Shown here one piece after another: positions 13,066 through 24,834 of a DNA stretch of 64,000 nt. The position numbers and the translations under genes are program-made. Within the stretch, counting starts at the first letter, position 1. Each line of letters opens with the position of its first letter. This DNA comes from Mya arenaria. Its lineage: Eukaryota > Mollusca > Bivalvia > Myida > Myidae. The notes under the pieces were generated by a model, which was not told the DNA's origin, searched no databases, and was given only the letters and a program-made list of their open reading frames with translations. The stretch is taken from positions 6,713,001 to 6,777,000 of the forward strand of contig NC_069135.1 in assembly GCF_026914265.1 (NCBI RefSeq), written 5' to 3'.

Positions 13066-13129
13066 ATTATTATACACAAGTTGAAAATAAACCATAACCT
13101 GATAAGATATGGGCAGGCTTGAAAATTAA

Positions 13130-13730
13130 TTTTAAAGGGAATTGGCATGATGACCTGATATTGATCTTCAAATGTTTCATTATGTCATTGCTACCTAACT
13201 ATATACCAAGTTTCATTTGAATCCCTTCATAACATTCCATAATATTGCCGAACAAGCACCAAGTATGTAGAAACAAAAGGGGAGATAACTTAATAAATAT
13301 GCAGGATAGGATTTCATTCTTGGGAACTGTACTTCCTCTTATCTCCATCTATCTACAAGTTTCTTTGATTGCAATCCCTTGATAACTTTAAGACAAGCAA
13401 CCATTATAAAAAAGAATGGGAGGTTATGGTTCTTGTTTACTGCCTTTCCTGCCATCTGTCTATATTTCAAGTTTTATTTCAATAACCTAAACTTTTTTCA
13501 ATGGTAAGGCCCAAACAAGCACCAATTATGAAAGAAATTGTTAAGTGGAGATAACTTAATACATATATGCATGATAGGATTATGGTTCTTGTGCAGTGCT
13601 CTTCCTCTCATTGTCATCTTTCTATGTATCAAGTTTTAATTCAATCACCATCAGTAGTTTTAAAGGACAGACAGACAAAGCGGAGACTAAATGCTCTCAC
13701 TTCGATAACATAAAAATACTTCTGGTTCAG
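13130..13730. repeat. Interspersed repeat with internal units (ggagataactta / cttcctctcatt)
   Basis: Units containing ggagataacttaata, gtacttcctctt and atcaagttttaattcaatc recur at least three times. The block ends near acagacagacaaagcgg. It resembles family C at 34937. Confidence 0.55.
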
Positions 13731-15603
13731 TAACAATTAACTTTAATAGTTGATCATTACTCTTGGCCAAAGCCTTCACATCCAAAAATGATATCCAGCA
13801 TTGTCCGCTCAAAATCAAAGTTTTGATGTATTTTGAAATGTTTTACTAGGGGCACAAGTGTTGACATGGCTCAAAGCTGAACTGTTATGATTGAACTCTA
13901 TTAGTCCAGATGAAATGTCTCTTGGTAATCCTGGACAACCAACAAAGGCTTGCAACACCAGCTCAAGGGTAACGTGAATGCTGTCTTCCTCAGCAGTTTT
14001 TGTGGAAATGTTTATTACAGTTGAGCTGATCCGGCCTTCTGAAATGAACATCACTAAATTAAATCTCAACTCATAGAGCCATTGTAGCCCTGAAATGCAC
14101 ATCTGAGACCCTATGGGTCTTTATGAGACTACATAACAAGGACAAGGCCCCAATATCAGGAAACTAAGCTTCATAATGTGCTATTTGTTTTAAAATTTCC
14201 TTTTAAATCTTTACGTTCATATTGAAAATCAGTTTACATCATTTATCAGTCAGATAACCTCAATTACAAGCCTAAATACTTTAAAAGAAGTAAATATTTC
14301 ACAAATTATAAAAGATTTTTTAAGGTATAGAATGTTGAAAACAAACATAAGACTGATATGGGTTGTTTACAGCTGAGCTAAAAACAAAAGAGAAGTATTT
14401 TTAATTCTTAACTTTGCTCTTCTGCGCAATATGACTACATTGCATATGAACAATGTCTCACCCACCTAATCTTTTTAAAAGGACAGTGCTGTGAAGTTTC
14501 AGTAAGAGTATCGAAAAAATGCCTGGAAAATCTATAGGTCACATGAGATCTCTGGAGGGAGTCGGGCTTTAACCCAGGGGCAGAACTTGGTTACTGCACA
14601 AGACTGCATATCAAATATCAAAGGTCTGTGCTTGGCAGTTTAAGAAGTCTTTCAAAGGTCTTTATAGGACAATTACACTATCATTATACACACCAAATAT
14701 TTAAGGGAAGGCCTTACAGTTTAGGTCAAGTTTTTTTCCTTTCAATTTTCATGACAACCAGTGTTCTACATTGAATTAATGTCTTTGAACAATTTTAATT
14801 TCAAGAGGGCACCACAAAGTAAAATCCCCGTTGAGTTTCAATTAAATGGGCCAAGCAATTTGGTTCTGTGTTTAGAAGAAGTTGTCGATAGATGACATAC
14901 GTTGGGGGATTGGAAAAGCTCAGCTAGAGCACAATTATCATTTAATGGATGCATTTTCAGGAAACTTATGTTGTTATGTTGGTGTGGAAAACTTACTCTC
15001 AACTTGACATATGAAACGGCGAAAGTTGTATACAATTGCCTCTTCCGTTTCCCGGTTTGGATCCCCTTTGTCAGAAAAGCTGAAACTGTAAAAGTTGTTC
15101 ACCACTTCTGCAGTTAAAGCTGTAGCTTCGCCCAGAAACTGTGTTGCCTCCTGTTGATGAAGTCTCATTATATCCAGAACTCCATGCAGTTTCAGCCCTG
15201 CATATCAAAAATAAAGGCATAACCAATAAATTAAATGAAATTAAATTATTGAAAAGTACAAATAAAGACCCTGTATTGACGAAATTGCCTATCAATTGAT
15301 TCTTTCTGTATTAAGTCCAGACTTAAGGAAAGATACATTTATAATGCACACATTTATATTCAACACATCCATGCAAATGATATAAATGACTATTATATCA
15401 CTCACCATCCATGAACTGTCTAATATGGCCAAAGCACCTGTAGAAAATGTGGTACTCTTTAACTGTGTAGACTGCTGATTGAGAGGAATCTTGTGTTAGA
15501 GGTTTGTTGAAGCCTGATCTTTCTAACAAATCAATTGTTTCTATGGCTGCCTCCATATACTCCTCCTTAGATGATGCTTTCTGGATCTGAAATTGAAATC
15601 AAA

Positions 15604-15960
15604 CTAGAGCTATCACAGAATATGATAAATGCCGTATGCCCAAGTGTCAGGAAAACTGCCTGAATGGAACATTTTATGAAATCAAGGCACTTCCCCATAT
15701 CATTGTGGTCAATTCTGCCAAAATATTTAAAAAACCAACCATACATGAGAAAGATATGGACTGGACACATCATCAGTAAGGCCTTTTATAACAAAATTAG
15801 CTTAAAGTTCAAAAGGTTGCTATGACCTTGACCTTGAAGGACATGAGTCATGTGCACACACATCCTTATACTATGATGGTCATTTCTGCCAAAAAACTTT
15901 CAAATCAAACCATGATTGACACAGATATGGACAGAAAATGAAATTTGGATTGAATGAACG
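15604..15960. repeat. gagctatcac-type interspersed repeat fragment in HECT-gene intron
   Basis: It begins actagagctatcacagaat and then gataaatgccgtatgccc, matching the left edge of family C at 34937. Two subunits marked by gtcatttctgcc-like and aaaccatgattga-like stretches follow. Noncoding. Confidence 0.55.
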
Positions 15961-16649
15961 GAGAGACATGACAACATGCAAGTTCTAATAATACCCTCAC
16001 TTACTTTGTGTACCATAACATTGACCAGGTGATAAACAGTGTTGCTTTATAAAGTGCAGTTCTAACAAATCATCAGTTGCAGCTTAATTCTACAATTTAA
16101 TACTAAACATTGCACTGCACATCTTCTCATTGCACTTAGTCATTATTGTATTTTAAAAATGGAAAAAAAAGTTGTAATATAAGCTTGAGTTATGCAACTT
16201 GTGCAGTATACTTAAAGCTCATAAGATCCATTTAATGGTTCTTGTTTTATATTCGGGACCAAAATATGTGACACACAAAGTTGTGAAAATATGCTCTCCT
16301 TTCAAGTGTAAAATAGTGGTAGTGGTTCTCGTTACAAAATGCTATTATTTAGCAATAAAAATATTTTAAACAAGAGCTGTCACAGTAAGTGACGAATGCC
16401 CCCGAATGTGACATTCTGAACATAAAAATACCACCCATATTTGACAACCTATACTCTATGTCCTTATATGCAGCACTCCATTGTGAATAAACACTAAGTG
16501 TGACCTTGACCTTAAAGTAAGGGACACGGGTCTTGCACGCGACACGTCAACTTGGTATGTGGAACACATGTGGCAAGTTATTTTAAAATCTGTCCATACA
16601 AGGGAAAGTTACAGCCCGGACAAGACAACCAATACTCTATGTGCTTATA

Positions 16650-17936
16650 CAGTCAAACCTGTATTAAGTGGCCACCCTTGGGAAATGATCAAAGTGGCTG
16701 CTTAAGACAGGTGGCCACTTAATCCAGGTTTGACATTTCCGCCACTTTAGCTTTATTCAAAGATGGAGTATGTATCTTAACCACCATCTCACACCACAAT
16801 CAACAACATCTGTTTCAATATTATTGAAGAAGGTTGAATACAAATACATGTGTATAGATAAAAAACTTTATTTCAAATTTATAAATAAAATACATTAGAT
16901 AAATGTTGATACAAGGCATAAACGAAACACACCACATATCAGTCTACACATTAACACAACTACATGTACATACACATTTTTAGTTCACTTTTTAAAGTAG
17001 TCCGTATATTAAATAAATGTTGATGCAAAGCATTAACAAAACACACCACAGATCAGTCTGCACATTTACACAACTACATGTGCATACACATTTCCCGTAA
17101 TTTTACTCTGTCTTTTTGCCTTTGGATTTCCATTGCTTTCATATTCCTCCACAATTTCACGCTTACGCTTAAGTAAGAAATTGATTTGAGTCCGTCCACA
17201 GTTAAAATCCATGGCAACATTCTTGCATTACGGCCGTTTTCTAATAACTTTACACACTCGACACGTTCTTTTAGAGTCAAACACTTTCGATTAGTCTTTT
17301 TTTCAGCCATAATGAAAGTTAAAAAAAATATCAAGAACAATGCATTGTAAAAATCTGTTCGTAGAAATATAAATCCGTGCACTTAGAAAAAATAATATTG
17401 AAGTGAATAAAAATCGTAACTCGTTCCACGCCGTCGAATGACAATGCACACTGTGAATTCATAATAACCGGTGTTTTTATCGGTATTTAATAATTAACTT
17501 CTTATCTTAATTATTTAATTATCGTATTAATTGTGTCATTAATTGTGTCAATTCTGATCAAAACATTCGCCGACGTGTTATAAACATGATTTCTCGATGA
17601 GTAAACACGCATGGCAATCGTGTGATGCAATATTCATTTTCATTGGATGACGGAGATACCCGAGGCAGTCGTTCTTTTCCGTAAACTTCTATGCGCAATT
17701 AAAGCCGTATATTGGAAAAAATTATAAGCGGAAGTGTCAGTGACAAGGGATTAGTGGCCGCTAATTAGTGATTATATGGCTTCATGGGGACAAAAATTAG
17801 TGGTTGTGGCCGCGTTAGACAGTTGGCCGCTTAATGCACGTACATTATATAGTAAAAACGTACGGGGGGAATTTGGAGTGGCCCGTTAAGGCAGGTGGCC
17901 ATTTAAAGCAGGTGACCGTTCAACCAGGTTTGACTG
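16650..17936. mobile_element. pogo/Tigger-like Tc1-mariner element, 1287 bp, deleted
   Basis: Terminal inverted repeats cagtcaaacctg and caggtttgactg are flanked by TA on both sides (16648-16649, 17937-17938), the Tc1/mariner target duplication. Sub-terminal gtggccact-type motifs recur inverted at both ends. The element sits inside an older repeat, giving a clear nesting order. It holds only a transposase N-terminal fragment (17074-17304). Confidence 0.85.
17074..17304 (-). pseudogene. pogo/Tigger-type transposase N-terminal fragment (CENP-B-like HTH), frameshifted
   Basis: The frame starts MAEKKTNRKCLTLKERVECV and continues KLLENGRNAR; then one base is missing near 17223. The neighbouring frame continues VAMDFNCGRTQINFLLKRKR and IVEEYESNG. 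KRK-x-LTLKERVE...NGRNAR...FNCGRTQI is typical of the N-terminal CENP-B/Psq helix-turn-helix of Tigger/jerky-type transposases. No DDE domain follows inside the element. Confidence 0.75.
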
Positions 17937-18757
17937 TATGCAGCATTGTGAATAAACACCTAAGTGTGACCTTAACCTTAGAGGTAAGGACACGGGTCTT
18001 GCATGCGACACGTCATCTTGGTATGTGGAACACATGTGGCAAGTTATTTTAAAATCTGTCCATACAAGGGAAAGTTACAGCCCGGACACACGATTTTAAT
18101 ATGCCCACCTTCGGGGGCATAAAAAGGATCCTAACTGTATCTATAGCCCTCAGTACAGTGGCATTCTGAACATCTGCCAAAGGGATTTCTGTAGTTGGCG
18201 TTTTTTCATTCAATATGTAGTTTATGATAGTTTGATGCAATGTCTTTAATCCAGGGTGCCCATAGATAAATGCCAAAGACACAAGCTTTCCAAGAATAAT
18301 ATATTCTCCATGTTGAAGTGAACAAGCTTCATTGGAAAATGTATTTCTGTCTAAGAGAGGAGTTTTTTCAAACACAAGACTAAAGAGCTCTCTTCGAAGA
18401 CCACCAGCATCCACCCCTTCTTCCCCTATGAACTTGACCATAAGCTCTGACGCCAAATCCTGTTCATCTGCATCTGCCATCATTTCCATTGTTGTTTCTA
18501 TGATTTTGGTGCGCCTTATAGACAGTGTCCAGTTTTTATTTTTCAGCTTACCTCGAATCTCTGTAACCGTCTCCTCTAGAGACCTGCATTTATAGAAATT
18601 TATAGATGATACAACTAAACTTCAGGGCTATTCCATTTAAACATATTATTCCCAGGGTAGTAAAGGCACTTTTTGAATACCTGTGTCAAATACCATGTAA
18701 AAAAACTTAGGGTAAACATGTGTGTTGAATTTTATGACTTATTTACAGCTATGGTAA

Positions 18758-19962
18758 GGCCAAATAAAAAAAATGTCTTGTTTCTGGTCACCCGACCGAC
18801 CCTACTTTTTACCCCCGACCGTTTTTTTTTTATAGCGTAAAGACCGTTTTTTATAATTAGCGTAAAGTGAGCCGGGATTCCCGGTCCCGGCGCCGAAGAG
18901 TAAACCGCGCTATCCGACAGTAATATTATATTCGTGACGTGTTTTTTATACGGCCGTGTCGAAGATGGCTGGCCCTGCGCAGACGACGTCTGTTACGCAT
19001 TTGATAGCCATAAAACTAGACAAATGTTCGCACTTCGACGGTTGTAGTGTCATTAAAGTTGCCCATTCGCAAACAACAATAAAAAGTCTTTTCATCGATT
19101 TACATGGCGAGCGAGAAAATGTCCGACTTGAAGCTAAATGTTCGGTAAGTTGTATGGTTGTTTAGATATCGTAAAAGGGCCATCGTAAAACAAATAATGC
19201 CTCGACCGAGAATGACAGTTTTGGCACCGACATTTTCGTAATTCAAAGACTTTCTATACACATATACAAGGTTTATTTGAATCGGACGAATTAAGGCAAA
19301 ATAATGCCGACGAAGCGTGAATCATTATGCTGAGTGAATGGATTTAAATACTTCGTCTCTCTCAAATACCGAACGTCATATTAAAACGTTTCATTTTTGG
19401 ACCTTCGTTTTTAATGTTTTAAAGGATTAAAATTAATTTTCTGTATGAAGAACCATTGACATTACACTTAGTTAGGTGCCCGATACTATAATTAAAGCAG
19501 ATAGAAGAATGAAGGGGCGATCTCTTATCTGGGTCATTTGATCAGTTTGCTTTTAATAAATAAAGTAGGAACTGTGGTCATTTAGATAAAAAGAGCTCCA
19601 GATATAAAACATATTTTGTGTTTTCATGATAAATATTTTCTTTGTGTATCCATCAAATCCTATCTTGTAACACCCAGCTTTTTGAGGCAATACTAGTCCT
19701 GCTCACATAGAAGATAGGGTTTGCTGGATAAATATAAAAGAGATTTATGTGAAGCTCTGCATATATTTATTTTTTTACAGACCGATGTACGGCCAGATTC
19801 TGAATTATTCGAGATTGATCCAGAACTAACAATTGGTGACCTATACTATTTCATTCCAAAGGTTTGAATAAAAAAAAATAAAAAATAAAAAAAACACCTA
19901 CCTACCGACCCTGTTTTTTTTGAGGCATGTGACCAGAAACAAGACATTTTTTTTTTTTGGCC
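18758..19962. mobile_element. PIF/Harbinger-like TIR element, 1205 bp, carrying a two-exon reading frame
   Basis: Left end ggccaaataaaaaaaatgtc then ttgtttctggtcac; right end gtgaccagaaacaagacatt then a T run and ggcc. The arms are inverted over about 34 bp. The flanks are taa on both sides (18755-18757 and 19963-19965), matching the 3-bp TWA duplication and GGC start of PIF/Harbinger elements. It lies in an intron of the minus-strand HECT gene and has no transposase. Inside is the plus-strand frame 18965-19867. Confidence 0.75.
18965..19867 (+). CDS. Small two-exon protein of 88 residues inside the Harbinger-like element
   Basis: ATG at 18965 opens exon 1 (18965-19144), which ends at a consensus donor tcg|gtaagt. 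Exon 2 (19781-19867) follows a strong ttttttacag acceptor in phase 0 and ends with TGA. The predicted protein starts MAGPAQTTSVTHLIAIKLDK, includes KVAHSQTTIKSLFIDLHGER and ends LTIGDLYYFIPKV. I do not recognise the family; the beta-rich pattern could be a ubiquitin-like or N-terminal adaptor fold, but that is a guess. There is no signal peptide or membrane segment. The intact splice sites and frame make it a candidate expressed or captured gene. Confidence 0.5.
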
Positions 19963-20479
19963 TAACATAAAGGCAGTCAGTCAATTTGAGGAGTGAATGC
20001 GAAAAGGTTCTAAGTGACATTAAATAAAGAAGCAGATATAACCTTTTCGCTTTCACCTCTCGAATTGTAGGCCATACCTTTAGGCATACTGTAAGCTAGC
20101 CAATAGCCATGTGTTCTAAATGAGATAAACAATGATACTAACTTAATACAGAATTTCAACAGACACCTCATTACATTTTTTTCATTTAATTTATATATTC
20201 AGCTTATTATATGTACCGGTACTCAAAATAATTGGTTACTTGTGTTTTACGGGCCCTTTCTCAAGGCCTTCGAGTTGATCATTTTCACAACACTGATCTG
20301 CATGGAGCTCAATATCAACTGCTGGAACAGACATTCCACACACTGGACAGGAACAAACATCTTTTCTGCAAAATAGTAAATTGTCTTCAAATTGTGCTTT
20401 AGTACTACTTGTACAAGTATTCTGAACATATTTAGCATATGTTGGTTCAAGAAACCATAAACTGGTTTTTGATATTTAA

Positions 20480-21830
20480 AAATGGAATAAATTATAGCCT
20501 CTTAATAGTTTAAGCCAGCAGTTATAGATATTCTGTTTTTCCCAAGCTAATCCACCAGTGCAAACAAAATTATACCTTTTTAATATACACACAATACTTG
20601 GGAAACAATAGAGTCATTGGACTCTTACATGAATTTCAATAACTCGAAATTTACCTTCTATTTGTACCGGCACGTGAAAACCTAGTGTGAATTACAGGCT
20701 ATATATATATTGATATTCATTTTTTACCCTGGCCTATTGATAAATATAATCCCTATGTGACTGTTATGATATTTAGTGTTTTATTGTAAATATGACTGTT
20801 AATTTCATCCAAAACCTTTCTTATCAATATATAATATATTGATTAATATTATTATGCTGAATCATTTTCTTTCAAATCAAGGGAAGCACTTTGACAACAG
20901 GTCAGAGTTGTGGTTCTTGAATTTTCAAGGTCATATTGCCATTATTTTATTTATGTCTCATTGAATTTCTTTCAAAACATATCAATTTTTTTTTTTAATT
21001 TTAATACATGTAGGTTATAAAGGGCTATAAATCTTGACACTATAAATGTTTTTATAATAAAACTTGTCAAGAAAAAACACATTGTTACTGGAAGTGAGTG
21101 TGTAAAGTTAAAAGTTGAAAAATTCAATAGTTTTAAAGCTGTTATAAAGAAAAAATACATTGAAAATGTGAACAGACAGAAAGGGTTATAACATTGAGAA
21201 TAGGCAAATATAGGTTTCATAATATTTTGTATATGCTTTATGTATCAGACTTTGTTTACAGTCAATTAATGGTTAACTCTTTAAGGAGTCAGTGTCAATT
21301 CTAGATGAAACATTTTAAATTAGGAGGCAAATCTAGATTTCATCAGTTTTGTGAACTCATTAAACAAAAATAATCTAAGAGTGAAGACTATGATTTTTGT
21401 CCACCTTTATTATGACAACATTATATTGTGCAGCATCTTAATCATATAAATTTATAAGAAAACATATCTATCTTAAAAAACCCAACACATAGCGGCCACA
21501 AATAGACGGTCTTTGAAATTGTATGATATCTATATGAATATAAACAGCCTCTTATGGAGCTGGGTGGTTACGTTCTTATTGACACTTTGAAGCCTGCTCA
21601 TCTCTCTTGCGTTGGTAGCTTAGATTTTTTTCAAGAATACTATTGTTTGATCGATACAAGTTATTGAATTATAGCGATATTTTTGCTATAGGCTCCCAAT
21701 AAATGGAAGTAATTACATGTACATGTATATGTTGATAAACTGTTGTTTGAAAAGAGTTAAGAAGTTACTACTTGTTTAATTTCAATTTTGTATGTACCAA
21801 TTTATTGAAGCTGGATTGCAATTAATGCTC
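20480..21830. other. AT-rich sequence, no gene seen
   Basis: No exon of the upstream part of the HECT gene could be recognised. A block around 21483-21541 (aacacatagcggccacaaat) has a diverged direct copy at 24289-24347. Confidence 0.4.
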
Positions 21831-22209
21831 AGGGTTTTCAATAAGAACCGGCCGCCGGCCAAAATGACCGGTTCAAATGGCATTTAGGCCGGTTCAAAAT
21901 CACCTAGTAACAAAAATTAAAAGTTCCCAAATCGTTTACAATTTAAATTTTTAAAATCCGTCAATGAATAAAAAAATTATTGTCTTTTAAATACGACTTG
22001 ATTAGCGTTCGCCCGGTCCCGCATATTTCTTTACGGCGCCGTTTAATAAACTTCACTAGTCCGTGTAGATAAACGATTGATAAAACGCTTGGAAGCAAGC
22101 GTCTCATTCTAGTTAAAATAAAGAAAAGAAAAATACACGATTTCTTTCACCCTGTGTCGAGTGAGTATAAGATAAAAATGAAATAAAACAGTTGCATTTA
22201 TGAATTTCT

Positions 22210-22298
22210 TGTTCTGTTTATTGTTTCACGTTCGATTTCCACCGTTTATTTTGTGTTCTGTTTATTGTTTCACGTTCGATTTCCACCGTTTATTTTGT
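22210..22298. repeat. Exact short tandem duplication (~45 bp) inside the hAT-like element
   Basis: The stretch starting tgttctgtttattgtttcac and ending ccaccgtttattttgt occurs twice back to back. Confidence 0.8.
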
Positions 22299-22796
22299 TT
22301 GAAGTTTTGATCGTTGTTATTCCGTACAAGATGCATTATTACGAAGATTTGATAAGGAGGTAAGTTTACTCTATTATCATTATCATTATTCTGTATGAAA
22401 AAATCGTAGCAATATTAAAGACTCACCAAATATAAAGTGGGTTGGGTAAGGTAATTTTTTAAATTTTTGCTTAAACTTCAATTTTAATACAAATTTGCAA
22501 CTACATGATGTCAAAATTAGACAGTGTGTCCCATTTATAAGAAAACATTTTGATTGCAAGTGTTTTGAACAAAACAAAAAAATGTAAAAAAGATAGTGTA
22601 CTTTTGATTTCAGTTGCATTTGCAGCAAGCTAATCATTGACTAATTTTTTATTGAAAGTGAATTGTTTCCTTTTTTATTTTAAGAGACATTGATGTAAAT
22701 TTTACTGACATTTTAAAACTGTCATGTCAGTACCAAGTTAAAGTGGTATTACTGAAATGTAAAATGTGCCATTTCCTGCATTTTTATATTATTTCA

Positions 22797-23083
22797 GGCA
22801 GTACAACATCTCACAATGACCAGACTGGTCCAGCTGCTGGATATGGTGATAACACTCCTTGCAGTGCCAATACCGAGTCTAGTAAGACTGCTTCTCAAAG
22901 TGTTGGTGGCCAGACTGAGACTCCTGGGTGGACACAGTCACACCTTGTAGGGAGGAAATTCGGGCAGTCCTCAAGGAGATACTTGTTGAGGGGGAGGGGG
23001 ACTACTACTCGTCCAGTTCATCAGATGAGGACAGTAACATGTGTTAATAACAGGGTTAAGCGTAATGAATACTGTTCTTATTA
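22797..23083 (+). CDS. Unidentified Ser/Thr-rich exon-like frame inside the hAT-like element
   Basis: A tttcag acceptor at about 22798 opens a frame GSTTSHNDQTGPAAGYGDN that runs to a stop at 23084. A second frame over the 3' part gives an acidic-looking end, EEIRAVLKEILVEGEGDYYS then SSSSDEDSN. Which is real cannot be decided from sequence, and a frameshift between them is possible. Function unknown. Confidence 0.3.
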
Positions 23084-23462
23084 ATTCAATGTGCCTTATG
23101 TATTTTCACAGTACAATTGCATTGTAGTTTTGTTAATACATTGTATATGGTGTTGAAAATACAATTTTCAAATGGATATTTTGTTGTTGAAATTTGGTAA
23201 ATAAATATAATTGCATTATGATATATATAGATCCTGATACAACTACTGCTCTGCAGTACTTGTATCTGCATATTTAGGGGATATTACTTATAAAATTGCA
23301 CTTGAAAGGGGTGATTTAAAAGGCATTCAAATAACCCCAGAATGCAGGAAATGACGCGCTCACATAAAAAAAAATCCGGGGGAGGACGCCCAGACCCCCT
23401 CCCAATTTGGGCCTGTTACTTTTTATAAACGGCCTGTTCACTGAAAAGTTATTGAGAACCCT

Positions 23463-24690
23463 GAATGCTCTGAAAACATAGAATGCTATGGTGAGCCCCC
23501 AGGCCCACTTACACTGTGGTTGCCTGGCTAACCAGTCAGCTTTCAGGCTGGGGAACATTTCTAGCAGTTAATGTATTAATAACATAAAAAATCTACATAT
23601 TTATGCAGAAAGAAAAGAATAAGCTAGAAATACTCAAACCCAATACAGAAATGTGCATGTTATGAAATGTGCAGCAAGCAAGCTACTAACTACTAGGTTG
23701 ACAGTTGGGTAAACCAGGTATTAGAGAAAAAGCACAAAGTCACAACATCTGCCTACTTTGCTGTTATGTTACATTGCACCATAGCATACAGCAGTGAGTA
23801 GCTAATGGGTTAAGGGGGCATATGTGTTGTTAATATTCACATGCATACATGTATGTATACATCTAATAAAAGAAATGAAACTGAAGATGTTTATGGTAGA
23901 ACATAGTAAAACATGTATATAATATTGTTTTAATGCAATATAAACATAATTGTAATATTAATGATAGGGTTAATTATAATTAAACATGTAAAAGCTCAAT
24001 GTTTTGTACAATATAACAGTATTAATTGCAGTTTCAGTCCTCTGTAACATTAGCAATTCTGGTGTTCTCTCCTACTTGTAACACTAGCAGGACATTTTCC
24101 GTCTTTGTCACATTAGCATCCGTCTTTCCATAACATTAGCAATTTTTATTTTTTTCAAGTATAAATAACTAAAAATATTTAACTGAAATATAATTTATAT
24201 TCATCTTTTAAAGTAAATACATATATGACCATCTACAACTTACTAAATGTTACAAATTTCATGTATTAAAGATTATGTGGGGAAAAACGAACACATAGCG
24301 GCCAAAAATGGAAGGTATTTGAAATTGTATCATATCTATGGAAATATAAGATATTTTAAAAATTAAAATGAATCCATATTTCATTATGACTAATAAAAGA
24401 AAATGAGTTATATCAGCACTTTTTTCAAATGTTAAATGGCAAAAAATACAACTTGAAATATGTTGATGAAATGTGGTCCACTTTACATGCTCTTGTTTTA
24501 TTGATATTTTTAACCATTTAAAGAATGAAAATTATATAAAAAATGACAGATACACTTAGTTTAAGGATTATTTCCTCTGTTTCAACATGAAAAATCAGTA
24601 AGATAACATGTTTATATTTCAAAAGTCAGCAGGACACATTCCGTCCATGTAACACTAGCACTTGTGAAATCTGCCATTAGTTCCATTCTC
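23463..24690. other. AT-rich flank of the array with repeated taacactagcaggaca motif
   Basis: No gene seen. The motif gtaacactagcaggacattttcc at about 24077 returns as agcaggacacattccgtcc then taacactagca near 24628. Related cattagca variants lie between (24045-24145). Confidence 0.45.
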
Positions 24691-24834
24691 CATGAGCCAT
24701 TATAACATTATTATAAGCTTCATTCTCTGTGAACCATTATAACATTATTTTAAGTTTCATTCTTTATGAGCCATTATAACATTATTTAAGTTTCATTGTC
24801 CATGAGCCATTATAACATTATTATAAGTTTCATT

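Larger units (their letters stand above)
16372..18122. repeat. gagctgtcac/gggggca interspersed repeat split by a pogo-like insertion
   Basis: The left edge is acaagagctgtcac then gaatgcccccgaa; the right edge is gcccaccttcgggggcat. The two subunits share ggaacacatgtggcaagtta and tccatacaagggaaagttac, at 16560-16620 and 18025-18085. The interior is interrupted at 16650-17936 by a transposon. The right edge ends about 14 bp from the 5' splice site of the HECT exon at 18136. Confidence 0.7.
13757..20365 (-). pseudogene. G2E3-like HECT-domain E3 ubiquitin ligase with UBZ finger; frameshifted last exon, 5' incomplete
   Basis: Exons on the minus strand: 20365-20251, 18583-18136, 15586-15406, 15197-14997 and the last from 14038 (or 14089) to 13757. 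The first encodes a UBZ-type finger (CPVCGMSVPAVDIELHADQC). The next encode a HECT domain: ELMVKFIGEEGVDAGGLRRE, SLQHGEYIILGKLVSLAFIY, AAIETIDLLERSGFNKPL, LKLHGVLDIMRLHQQEATQF, and in the last exon the catalytic-type HVNTCAP. HECT proteins pass ubiquitin through that Cys. After TCAP the frame breaks near 13850: the natural continuation (VKHFKIHQNFDFERTML, ending FGCEGFGQE, stop at 13757) is read in another frame. The UBZ exon ends in phase 0 but the 18583 exon needs one prior base, so an exon between them is unidentified. It is a pseudogene, a sequence error, or an unusual allele. Confidence 0.8.
21831..23462. mobile_element. hAT-like element, 1632 bp, with short unplaced reading frames
   Basis: Ends agggttttcaataa and ttattgagaaccct are inverted (13 of 14). 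The flanks taatgctc (21823-21830) and gaatgctc (23463-23470) match at 7 of 8, fitting a hAT 8-bp duplication. Left sub-terminal DNA is rich in ccggcc palindromes. The interior has a possible small first exon near 22331 (MHYYEDLIRR) and a 113-codon frame at 22743-23084. No hAT transposase motif was recognised. Confidence 0.65.

Noticed and set aside
18332..18595. 87-codon plus-strand frame
   Set aside because: Antisense shadow of the HECT exon at 18136-18583.
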